Shown piece after piece: positions 7,420 through 13,925 of a stretch of DNA of 22,874 nt (its first letter is position 1; the number at the start of each line of letters is the position of its first letter). The position numbers were made by a program, and so were the translations under genes. Origin of the DNA: SMWC01 sp963581225 (GTDB taxonomy: Bacteria > Pseudomonadota > Gammaproteobacteria > Steroidobacterales > Rariloculaceae). The stretch spans positions 1-22,874 of the forward strand of contig CAUZMW010000039.1 in assembly GCA_963581225.1 (NCBI GenBank), in the 5' to 3' direction. The notes beneath the pieces were generated by a model. That model was given only the letters and a program-made list of their open reading frames with translations, ran no database searches and had not been told where the DNA came from.

Positions 7420-8427
7420 TCACTGCGGAGGAGTCATCCCCCTGAACCAGTCGTATCCGAGTGCGCGGAGTGAGGCAGGCCCCTCTCTGTTGCCCTCATA
7501 ACATGCATCTTCCCATACTTCACCCGCATACGGGTCTTCGAAAGCGGGAGCGTTTACCATCACCGCGCTGGCCATTCGGCCACCCCTCATGTCCGGACCG
7601 GTGCCGGGACGCCTTCTTGGGAAGTTCATCGTCCAGGGTCTGGAGTAGACAGTGGGGTCCACGATCGTCACTTCGTAATCGATCGTATTCTCGTCCGCCA
7701 GTCGCCAGCGTTCCGTCATGCGGGTATTCTCAGTGTAGTAGTGTCCCGTGCTGTCAAACCAGCCCCGGCCGTTGAGACTGGTCACCTCGACGACGAGCGT
7801 GTCGCCTTCCCAGTGGCCGCGCGAGTTCCCGAACCAAAACTTCGCATCCTCGCTGATCGGCGGACGCCCGTCAGTCGGGATCACGCGATAACCTTCTTCG
7901 CCGAGCATGATCACCGAGCCTGGTTGCTGAACGATCTCCAGGGCGGATAACGAGAACCTTGGCATGTAATTTAGACAAAATGCCGACGGACTGCTGTAAA
8001 GACGTTCGCCCGACTCGTCGGGCCATCCACGTCCGAGCCCAGCGAGAATCTCATTCCGTCTAGCCAGTCCCCATGTCGTGTACGGGATCTTGCCGTCCGG
8101 TGGATCGGAAACAAACGATTCCTGGGCCGGCGTCGTCACGTCCACGTACTCATGCTCCTCCAGGTAGCTGAGGCCATCTCCGCCGCTGCCGCCCCAGACC
8201 CCTTGAAGGTCGGGCACGCCGTCCGCTGTCTGTGGTGGATTGTAGGGCGGGAGCTCGGCCTTCTCGGCTAACCAGGACGCAGCCATCGGGATCTTGGGCG
8301 TGTCTTCCCGCCAAAAGGCCTGCCCGGCTGCGGGTCCCGGCGCTAGTATCAAAACGCAGAATCCAACCGTCAACATCTGAACGGCCGCAAAAATTCTCTG
8401 ACTCACCTGACACCTCGCTTCGCTCAT
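7420..8427 (-). CDS. Secreted W-[ED]-G-[DN]-TLVV-family protein, second operon gene
   Basis: The open frame extends up to 8646, but the true start is almost certainly ATG 8425-8427: it begins a signal peptide (hydrophobic stretch ending APGPAAGQA), lies 10 bases after the upstream gene's stop, and has GGTGAG just before it; the extension is Arg/Ser-rich shadow of the upstream gene. The product is about 335 residues. Family landmarks are PDLQGVW, FCLNYMPRFS (in place of the CxPPGVPRI of its relatives), GNSRGHWEGDTLVVEV, GWFDSTGHYYTENTRMTERW and TIVDPTVYSRPW. A Gly/Arg-rich insertion follows, then a C-terminal NAPAFEDPYAGE segment. It is the most divergent of the four copies. Function unknown. 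Confidence 0.82.
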   Translation of the reverse strand: MSEARCQVSQRIFAAVQMLTVGFCVLILAPGPAAGQAFWREDTPKIPMAASWLAEKAELPPYNPPQTADGVPDLQGVWGGSGGDGLSYLEEHEYVDVTTPAQESFVSDPPDGKIPYTTWGLARRNEILAGLGRGWPDESGERLYSSPSAFCLNYMPRFSLSALEIVQQPGSVIMLGEEGYRVIPTDGRPPISEDAKFWFGNSRGHWEGDTLVVEVTSLNGRGWFDSTGHYYTENTRMTERWRLADENTIDYEVTIVDPTVYSRPWTMNFPRRRPGTGPDMRGGRMASAVMVNAPAFEDPYAGEVWEDACYEGNREGPASLRALGYDWFRGMTPPQ

Positions 8428-8437
8428 GCTCACCAAG

Positions 8438-9238
8438 TCAGTGTTCGCCGAATAGGGTAGAAACGGGGTTGTCCCATTCCTGCTCGAGGAGGTACGCGGG
8501 GCACTGATACTCCAACAGCTCACTGTTCGCCTCCTGACGCCGATAAAGAGGCATGCTGATCTTCCAGGGCCGTGAGAAGACGTTCGGGTCCTCGATTGTA
8601 GCTTCATAGAGCAGGTGGTCCGGGCCCGTCGGGGTGTAGCGTTCAATGACGTGCAAGGCGTCGCTGTGGAAATTCCCCGCCCGATCGAACCACGTTTGGT
8701 CGTTGAAATGGATCACATCCACCACGAGGGTATTTCCCTCCCAGCGACCGCGCGAGTCCCCCATCCACCAGTCGATCGGACCAGGGGGATGCGGATTCCC
8801 GTTCATATAAATGTAGCGAATGGCGCGCAAATACTCGTAAGCGATCGAGACCTTGTCGGCCTGCTGAATGATTTGGAACGGATAGGGCATGTAAGTGATG
8901 CGGGGAACTCCAGGAAGATAACATCTGGTCTCCGGATCGAGCGTGGCGCGTTGTTCGAAGTTGTCCTTCTTCTTCGCGAGCGCCGACGGTTGATAGGGGA
9001 TGGCGCCCCCTTCCACGACGCTGTGTCCGGCAGGTACGCCGAGGCTTGCTTGATGGGCCTCGAGGTCCCACGCGGCCGTGTTGACGACCTGCCAGATACC
9101 CTGCAAGTTCGGATGCCCGTCCGCTGTGCGCAGCGGTGTGTAGGGCGTCGTCGCCGCAGTCTGTCCCACGCTTGGCATTGGCGTAAGAGTGCAGATCGCC
9201 GCCAGGCCGAGCATCAACCGCAGGAACCGATGTCTCAC
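8438..9238 (-). CDS. Secreted W-[ED]-G-[DN]-TLVV-family protein, first operon gene
   Basis: I prefer the GTG at 9238 (AGGGGG Shine-Dalgarno eight bases upstream, immediate signal peptide VRHRFLRLMLGLAAICTLTP) over ATG 9277, which lacks a ribosome binding site and would add 13 residues. The mature protein starts near QTAATTPYTPLRTADGHPNL. Landmarks are PNLQGIW, CYLPGVPRITYMPYPFQIIQ, GDSRGRWEGNTLVVDV (Asn where relatives have Asp), HFNDQTWFD, FHSDALHVIERY, ATIEDPNVFSRPW and a C-terminal ELLEYQCP. It is 266 residues and corresponds closely to the core of the 5121-6254 fusion without its DUF6152 part. It heads the three-gene minus-strand run. Function unknown; probably periplasmic. Confidence 0.84.
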   Translation of the reverse strand: MRHRFLRLMLGLAAICTLTPMPSVGQTAATTPYTPLRTADGHPNLQGIWQVVNTAAWDLEAHQASLGVPAGHSVVEGGAIPYQPSALAKKKDNFEQRATLDPETRCYLPGVPRITYMPYPFQIIQQADKVSIAYEYLRAIRYIYMNGNPHPPGPIDWWMGDSRGRWEGNTLVVDVIHFNDQTWFDRAGNFHSDALHVIERYTPTGPDHLLYEATIEDPNVFSRPWKISMPLYRRQEANSELLEYQCPAYLLEQEWDNPVSTLFGEH

Positions 9239-9288
9239 CGGAGATCCCCCTGTAATCGAAACAACACGAAAGATCATAGGAGATAGCT

Positions 9289-9476
9289 TCTCTACCGGTC
9301 AAGAATCCTCCGACCCGTGATCTCACTGGGCCTAGTGGTAACGGTTGCCTCTGGCCTTAGGCGGTAATCGGTTGACAGTTGAACTGCGAGCCGCGGCATA
9401 TTCTTAGCCATTATCGGGGAGATTCCAGCCTCATCTAGGTAGAATCGGGGCACAACATACTCCCGGGAGGAGTCGG
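9289..9476. other. Intergenic region between divergent operon and gene remnant
   Basis: The space must hold the promoter of the minus-strand operon and the former promoter of the plus-strand remnant. A TTGACA occurs at about 9373, but I could not place a -10 box at standard spacing. Shine-Dalgarno GGGAGGAG (about 9465-9472) precedes the GTG at 9477. Nothing else is recognisable. Confidence 0.3.
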
Positions 9477-9722
9477 GTGTCGTTTTTCGCTGAACTCAGG
9501 CGACGCAACGTCTTTAAATTCGGCGAGGCATATGCTGTTGTTGCGTCGCACTTTGCGATGAAACGAATCGGTCGAAAATTTTCTGCGATGCTGCTGGTGC
9601 AGACAGTCAGCACGAGAAATAGAGCTCATCGGAACTACAAAAAACGCTTGCATGCGTCAATGAGATATAGAGTTGGCTCGCGTCTGAAGCTAAGAGATCA
9701 TGCTATTGTGATCTTCAGGTGA
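9477..9722 (+). pseudogene. N-terminal remnant of a cyclase/TPR-type protein
   Basis: With start GTG and a strong Shine-Dalgarno, the first 24 residues read SFFAELRRRNVFKFGEAYA then VVAS. This closely follows the conserved N terminus (SFFxELKRRNVFRVGIAYxVVAW) of long gammaproteobacterial proteins that combine a cyclase or winged-helix domain, a membrane segment and TPR repeats. After residue 24 similarity ends abruptly. The following 57 residues (basic, no domain) replace the expected membrane helix, and the frame stops at 9722. I read 9477-9548 as the surviving 5' end of a deleted gene and the rest as unrelated sequence. Confidence 0.65.
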
Positions 9723-9746
9723 TCAGACTAAATAAATCATAGGGTC

Positions 9747-9763
9747 GGCCGGGCCATCCGGCC
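9747..9763 (+). promoter_or_regulatory. GC-rich hairpin ahead of the amidohydrolase ribosome binding site
   Basis: GGCCGG (9747-9752) and CCGGCC (9758-9763) form a perfect 6-bp stem with loop GCCAT, ending about 10 bases before the Shine-Dalgarno AAGGAGGG that serves the ATG at 9787. It could be a 5' untranslated-region stabiliser or an operator; the sequence does not say which. Confidence 0.35.
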
Positions 9764-9786
9764 AATCAGAAGGAGGGTGCCACGTC

Positions 9787-10848
9787 ATGCCGAATCGCAG
9801 AGAATTCTTCAAGGCCGTGGGGAACACAACAGCTGGAATATATTTATTGGGCCACGGACTCGATGCCGCGGCTCAGACGGGCCGAAAAGAGATTGTTATC
9901 GGCGGCAGCGAAGTTAAGATCGTCGATATTCACGCCCACTGTGTATTTCGAGAAGTAGCAGATCTCGTCGCCGGCACTGACTTCGACCGCGAATTCCCTG
10001 ATTGGTATTTATTGGGGGACTTTCGCATGGATAGAATGGATGAGCGAGGCATCGATGTCGCTGCTCTGACTGTCAATAACTATTGGTGGTACGGGGCGGA
10101 TCGCGAGCTCGCAAGCGCTATCGTGCAGACGCACGATGAAGGCCTGGCCGGCTGGTGTGGGGTTCACCCCGATCGATTCGTCGCTTTGACCTCGCCCGCC
10201 CTGCAGTACCCCGAGCTCGCGGCCGAGCAAGTAGAGTATGCGGTCAATGAACTGGGACATCGGGGCGTATCCGTAGGTGGGACGGTACTGGGAGAAGCTA
10301 ATTCCTTACCCAAGTACGACCCGTTCTGGGCAAAGGTCGAGGAGTTGGCGGTGCCGGTGTTTATGCACCCGAACGATTCCATCTACCTCTTCAGAGAGGG
10401 TGGTCTGCCTGCGCGAGGCAATCAGGCGAATATCCTCGGGAATCCTTTTGAGACGACCTTCTTCCTCAGCAATCTAATCTTCGATGGCACACTGGATCGG
10501 TTCCCAGGATTAAGAGTGTGCGGGGCGCACGGTGGAGGTTATCTGCCGTCTTACCTTGGGCGAACCGAGGTCGCATGTGCACGCGACAACGCGAACTGCC
10601 TAAACCAACGGCAGCCGAGCGACTATCTGCACGAGCAAATTCTTGCGGATACGATGGTCTTCTCGTCAGAGGGTCTGAGACACCTCGTGGCCGAGATGGG
10701 CGCAGGGCAGATTGTCTACGGATCGGACCAACCTTTCCCGTGGCCGGATACGATTGATTTGATAGTGGATGCAGACTTTCTGAGCGATGCTGACAAGGAA
10801 GCGATTCTCGGCGGCAATCTGCGAACTCTGCTGCGAATCGAATCGTAA
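9787..10848 (+). CDS. Tat-exported amidohydrolase (ACMSD-like, amidohydrolase-2 family)
   Basis: A 353-residue protein with a twin-arginine signal (NRREFFKAVG, 3-12, then hydrophobic to about 29, AAA-Q). The TIM-barrel metal-site residues of the aminocarboxymuconate-semialdehyde decarboxylase-like family are all present: DIHAHC (His49, His51), VFMHP (His194), GAHGGGYLPSYLGR (His248) and YGSDQPFP (Asp314). Spacing between them is close to that in characterised ACMSD (His9/His11, His177, His228, Asp294, from memory). It should therefore be a metal-dependent hydrolase or non-oxidative decarboxylase, but the substrate is not readable. Export is notable because ACMSD proper is cytoplasmic. Excellent Shine-Dalgarno AAGGAGGG nine bases upstream. 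The following gene is an exported cyclase-family hydrolase about 200 bases on. Confidence 0.88.
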   Translation: MPNRREFFKAVGNTTAGIYLLGHGLDAAAQTGRKEIVIGGSEVKIVDIHAHCVFREVADLVAGTDFDREFPDWYLLGDFRMDRMDERGIDVAALTVNNYWWYGADRELASAIVQTHDEGLAGWCGVHPDRFVALTSPALQYPELAAEQVEYAVNELGHRGVSVGGTVLGEANSLPKYDPFWAKVEELAVPVFMHPNDSIYLFREGGLPARGNQANILGNPFETTFFLSNLIFDGTLDRFPGLRVCGAHGGGYLPSYLGRTEVACARDNANCLNQRQPSDYLHEQILADTMVFSSEGLRHLVAEMGAGQIVYGSDQPFPWPDTIDLIVDADFLSDADKEAILGGNLRTLLRIES

Positions 10849-11045
10849 GAAGAACCAGCGCCCTGCATCGAGCGCTCGCTCGACGAGATGGCGGACCGCA
10901 CCGTGCATCACGACAATGTCCGCTGATAGATTTTCAAACCTGGCGCCGATCATATTTTTGATTGATTCCGATTCGATACTGGGGTCCGGGAACCAAGGAA
11001 ACTAAGAGAAAATCTCGAGAAAAGAACCAGAACGAGGGACAAGCG

Positions 11046-12080
11046 ATGAGATTCAATCGATCTACTGTTGCTGCAGAGTATCAAACTTACCTACTTTTTC
11101 TTGCTTCGATGTTGCTCTTACCTTCGCTAGTCAGTGCGCAGACGCGGGAGGAGGGTCCATGGTGGCCATCGGTCCACGGGTCAATGGATCAGGCCGGAGC
11201 ATCGAACTATGTAACGCCTCAGAAAATCCTCGAGGCGCTGCAGATACCGGAGTCTGGTCAGACATACGACTTGGGCCACCTGTATGAGGCCAGCATGCCG
11301 CAATACACATCGCGGCCCTACTATCTCAACGTCGTGCCAGCGGTACCCGCGACCAGCGAGGGAAGAAATACGGTCCACGGCGACTACTTCACCGGCTACA
11401 TCGGCCAGATGGGAACCCAGTTTGACGCCCTGTCACACCAAGGACAGACTCTGGAGATGGCGGATGGCTCGTTCGAGTCAGTCTTCTACAACGGTTTCAC
11501 TGAGCAAGATCTAACCGGCCGAAACCGGGGACAGGGGGGTGTGGAATCCCTCGGCGTCGAGCAAATGAAGCCGTTTATAACCCGGGGAGTTCTCATAGAT
11601 ATCGCGGCTTACCAGGGCGTGGACACTCTCGGACCTCGGTATGAAGTAACCATGGCCGATGTGCGCGGTGCGCTGGAGAGACAGGGTATGAGCGAAGATA
11701 CCGTCGAGCAGGGTGACGCAGTGCTCTTCAATTACGGGTGGTCCGTGCACTGGGCGAACCCGTCCAGATACAACGATAGCCGCTTCGGCGTCGGCGAGAA
11801 TGAGGGGTCGCCGGGTATCGGCAGCGAGGTTGCTCGCTGGCTCGCGAGTCGCAAGGTGTCAATAGTTGGGGCCGATTCTTGCTGTGTGCAGATCATGCCT
11901 CCGACCGGCACCGAGAATGTCCATCATATTCTGTTTCTCGGCGAAGGCATTCCCCTTTTGGAGAATATGGAGCTGAAGGAATTGTCGCGCGATCAGGTCT
12001 ACGAATTTCTATTTCTTACTCTAACTCTGCCGATCAAGGGGGCGACCGGTTCGCCCGTTCGGCCCATAGCAGTTCGCTGA
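11046..12080 (+). CDS. Exported cyclase-family (kynurenine formamidase-like) hydrolase
   Basis: The ATG at 11046 is chosen because GAGGGA lies six bases upstream and a signal peptide starts there (hydrophobic about 15-30, cut near VSA); the frame extends to 10962 without merit. The 344-residue product carries the cyclase-family signature region HGDYFTGYIGQMGTQFDALSH (111-131), corresponding to HxGTHxDxPxH of metal-dependent formamidases and isatin hydrolases. Asp127 and His131 are kept, but the two other signature histidines are Gln121 and Gln125. Also present are GDAVLFNYGW, and near the C terminus GADSCCVQIMP, the position of the family's GxD segment. It is probably a periplasmic hydrolase of a cyclic amide or lactone, substrate unknown. 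It may work with the preceding exported amidohydrolase (inference from proximity). Confidence 0.83.
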   Translation: MRFNRSTVAAEYQTYLLFLASMLLLPSLVSAQTREEGPWWPSVHGSMDQAGASNYVTPQKILEALQIPESGQTYDLGHLYEASMPQYTSRPYYLNVVPAVPATSEGRNTVHGDYFTGYIGQMGTQFDALSHQGQTLEMADGSFESVFYNGFTEQDLTGRNRGQGGVESLGVEQMKPFITRGVLIDIAAYQGVDTLGPRYEVTMADVRGALERQGMSEDTVEQGDAVLFNYGWSVHWANPSRYNDSRFGVGENEGSPGIGSEVARWLASRKVSIVGADSCCVQIMPPTGTENVHHILFLGEGIPLLENMELKELSRDQVYEFLFLTLTLPIKGATGSPVRPIAVR

Positions 12081-12095
12081 AGCTAGCACGCTGAA

Positions 12096-12166
12096 GAATG
12101 TCCGCTTATGGCCGGTAGCGGCCGTTCATTAACAGTTAATATGCAAGGTGCTGCATAATAAGGGGG
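12096..12166 (+). repeat. Dispersed hairpin repeat, copy ahead of the 154-codon gene
   Basis: The element runs GAATGTCCGCTTATGGCCGG ... TTAACAGTTAATATGCAAGG ... TGCTGCATAATAAGGGGG. Over about 70 bases it matches the copy at 13849-13919 at roughly four of five positions. Its internal structures are the CCGCT/AGCGG stem, the palindrome TTAAC-A-GTTAA and TATGCA/TGCATA. The terminal AAGGGGG acts as the Shine-Dalgarno for the next gene, whose GTG is at 12171. Confidence 0.7.
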
Positions 12167-12170
12167 CTTG

Positions 12171-12632
12171 GTGGCAAATCAAAGATTGTCTGACTGGGCT
12201 AGCGCTGCCGAGATTATTGGCAGCGTTGCTATCGTAGTGACGCTGATCGTTCTGATCTTCGAGATGCGAGGGAACACGGACGAGATGCGAGCGGCTACGC
12301 TAGCTAATCTGGCCGCGCGAACTCAGGCCTTCCCGTTAGCTGTAGCGACGAATCCGCAAGTTGCGAACCTTTGGGCCCGAATTGAGGCGGGTGAGGAACT
12401 TAGCCCTTCGGACGAGGCCCAGATTAAAGGAGTCGTAGTCATTGCACTAAAGCTCGAGGAGAAGTCATTTATAGCCCGTAGAGACGGCCGACTGGATGAA
12501 GAGGTCTGGCGGACTCGCGCTGCGTTTGCGTTGCTAGTACTCAGGCATCAGTCATTGCGTGACTACTGGAAGCAGATGCGCCTTAACGGAGCATTCATAC
12601 CAGCTTTCGAGAAAAGAGTTGTGCGAATTTGA
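12171..12632 (+). CDS. Small membrane-anchored protein of unknown function
   Basis: About 154 residues. One N-terminal membrane helix (roughly 13-32, AAEIIGSVAIVVTLIVLIFE) is followed by EMRGNTDEMRAATLANLAAR and a soluble helical domain rich in charged residues. This layout (SDW...AEIIG...VTLI then a ...N...R.AT helix) recurs in small uncharacterised proteins of environmental proteobacteria. It is likely an inner-membrane protein with the C-terminal domain on one face; no enzyme motif is visible. The start is GTG 12171 (or TTG 12168), directly behind AGGGGG, which belongs to the dispersed repeat, so the repeat supplies the translation signal. It is single-gene, with 114 bases before the next CDS. 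Confidence 0.72.
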   Translation: MANQRLSDWASAAEIIGSVAIVVTLIVLIFEMRGNTDEMRAATLANLAARTQAFPLAVATNPQVANLWARIEAGEELSPSDEAQIKGVVVIALKLEEKSFIARRDGRLDEEVWRTRAAFALLVLRHQSLRDYWKQMRLNGAFIPAFEKRVVRI

Positions 12633-12746
12633 GAGGCAATCTGGCGCAGCCGGGTGAAGCCGGTCGTGCTCCAAGCTGAGAATCAGGCCAATACCTCTGA
12701 CAATCTATGGCGCTCGAAGTCGGTTCCCGGAGACTGGAGAGGACGT

Positions 12747-13808
12747 ATGAAGTTGTTTTTCGCGACGCTCATGCTGTTCGCGGGCACGATGCCCGCCGCG
12801 GCCCAATGGCTGGATCGTCCCTGGCCGGGCATCCCGCGCACGGCTGACGGGCGGCCGGACCTCACCGCACCGGCGCCGCGTGGACCCGATGGCCAGCCGG
12901 ATTTGACCGGCGTGTGGAACGGGCCACCTCCGCTGGTCCGTCTCGATTCCGCCACCTTGCAGCAGTGGGTCACCGACCTCGTCCGTCAGCGTCAACAGGA
13001 GTTCTACAAGACGCGCCCCGTTTATCAGTGTCGGCCGAGCGGGCCCGAGAGCCAGCGGTTTGGCGGCTGGAAACGCTTCCTCCAGACGCCGACTGCCGTC
13101 GCGATCCTGAACGACGACCTCAGCTATCGCGTGATCCACATGGACGGCCGCGAGCTGGAAGCTGACCCTTTCCCAAGCTGGGCGGGGTATTCGGTGGGGC
13201 ACTGGGACGGCGACACGCTGGTCGTCGACAGTGCCGGTTTCAACGACAGGACGTGGGTGAGTCGCTTCGGGGTCTCGCACACGGAGGCGCTGCGAATCAC
13301 AGAGCGCTATCGGCGTCCCGACTTCGGCCACCTGCAGGTGGAGGTCACCTTCACCGATCCCGGTGCGTTCACGAAGCCGTGGAACATTACGGTCAACATG
13401 GAGCTGGCGGCCGATACGGAAATGATCGAGACGGTCTGCGAACGCAGCAGTGAAGACTGGGAGGTCGGCCTCTCCGACGCCGCCGATCAGGCAGTATCCG
13501 TACCGCCCGAGGTGCTGGCACGGTACGTCGGCGTCTACATCGGGATATACGGCGGAAACGAGCGGACGTACGAGGTGTCGCTCTCCGGCGACCAATTGTT
13601 CGCCACCATCGTCGGTATCTACAGCGGGGTGGGCCTCGGCGCCCCCGGCCTCGACGAGGGCGCGCCGCGGCCGCTAGTGCCGCGATCCGCGACGGCATTC
13701 GAAGGCCTGGGACTCGGTTACCGGTTCATTGTCAACGACGAGGGCGTGGCGACAAACCTCATGGTGATTCACGTATCTGGCGACTATCAATACTCGCGGC
13801 AGCGGTGA
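12747..13808 (+). CDS. Secreted W-[ED]-G-[DN]-TLVV-family protein with extra C-terminal domain
   Basis: ATG 12747 is chosen for its Shine-Dalgarno GGAGAGG and the immediate signal peptide (MKLFFATLMLFAGTMPAAAQ); the open frame back to 12654 is not needed. The product is 353 residues. The family N-terminal phrase appears twice (TADGRPDLTAP, then GPDGQPDLTGVW), followed by a shortened middle and GYSVGHWDGDTLVVDS, GFNDRTWVS, SHTEALRITERY and TFTDPGAFTKPW. From about residue 250 (VPPEVLARYVGVY) there is a roughly 100-residue beta-rich domain resembling the lipocalin-like C-terminal domains that follow serine beta-lactamase-type enzymes (YxGxY... motif), absent from the other copies. The gene looks GC-richer than its neighbours. 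Function unknown. Confidence 0.83.
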   Translation: MKLFFATLMLFAGTMPAAAQWLDRPWPGIPRTADGRPDLTAPAPRGPDGQPDLTGVWNGPPPLVRLDSATLQQWVTDLVRQRQQEFYKTRPVYQCRPSGPESQRFGGWKRFLQTPTAVAILNDDLSYRVIHMDGRELEADPFPSWAGYSVGHWDGDTLVVDSAGFNDRTWVSRFGVSHTEALRITERYRRPDFGHLQVEVTFTDPGAFTKPWNITVNMELAADTEMIETVCERSSEDWEVGLSDAADQAVSVPPEVLARYVGVYIGIYGGNERTYEVSLSGDQLFATIVGIYSGVGLGAPGLDEGAPRPLVPRSATAFEGLGLGYRFIVNDEGVATNLMVIHVSGDYQYSRQR

Positions 13809-13848
13809 CCCCCCCCGCAGACGGTCCCGCCGCAGCACCGCCGGAGGT

Positions 13849-13919
13849 GAGTGTCCGCTCCTGGCCGAAAGCAGCCGTCGGTTAACGGTTAATATGCAAG
13901 CTGCTGCATATCTAGGGGG
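13849..13919 (+). repeat. Dispersed hairpin repeat, copy ahead of the lipoprotein-like ORF
   Basis: The element runs GAGTGTCCGCTCCTGGCCGA ... GTTAACGGTTAATATGCAAG ... CTGCTGCATATCTAGGGGG. It contains the palindromes TTAAC-G-GTTAA and ATATGCA (13892-13898) / TGCATAT (13905-13911, perfect, 6-base spacer). Bases 13881-13897 are the exact reverse complement of 4970-4986. Its terminal AGGGGG (13914-13919) sits six bases before the next ATG (13926). Confidence 0.72.
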
Positions 13920-13925
13920 AAACAG

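Noticed and set aside
8428..8646. N-terminal extension of the 7420-8427 gene
   Set aside because: Arg/Ser-rich sequence overlapping the upstream gene in another frame; the signal peptide and Shine-Dalgarno fix the start at 8427.
8615..9286. 223-codon plus-strand ORF opposite the operon's first gene
   Set aside because: Its translation shows no domain, while the minus strand carries the conserved family motifs.
10868..10883. Hairpin TCGAGCG-CT-CGCTCGA after the amidohydrolase gene as a terminator
   Set aside because: The stem is perfect, but the loop is only two bases and no T-run follows.
10909..10925. AATGTCCGCTGATAG as a further copy of the dispersed repeat
   Set aside because: Only the first ten bases match; no hairpin or right arm follows.
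12705..13595. 296-codon ORF on the minus strand
   Set aside because: Antisense to the secreted family gene at 12747-13808, whose motifs and signal peptide are clear; a GC-rich shadow.
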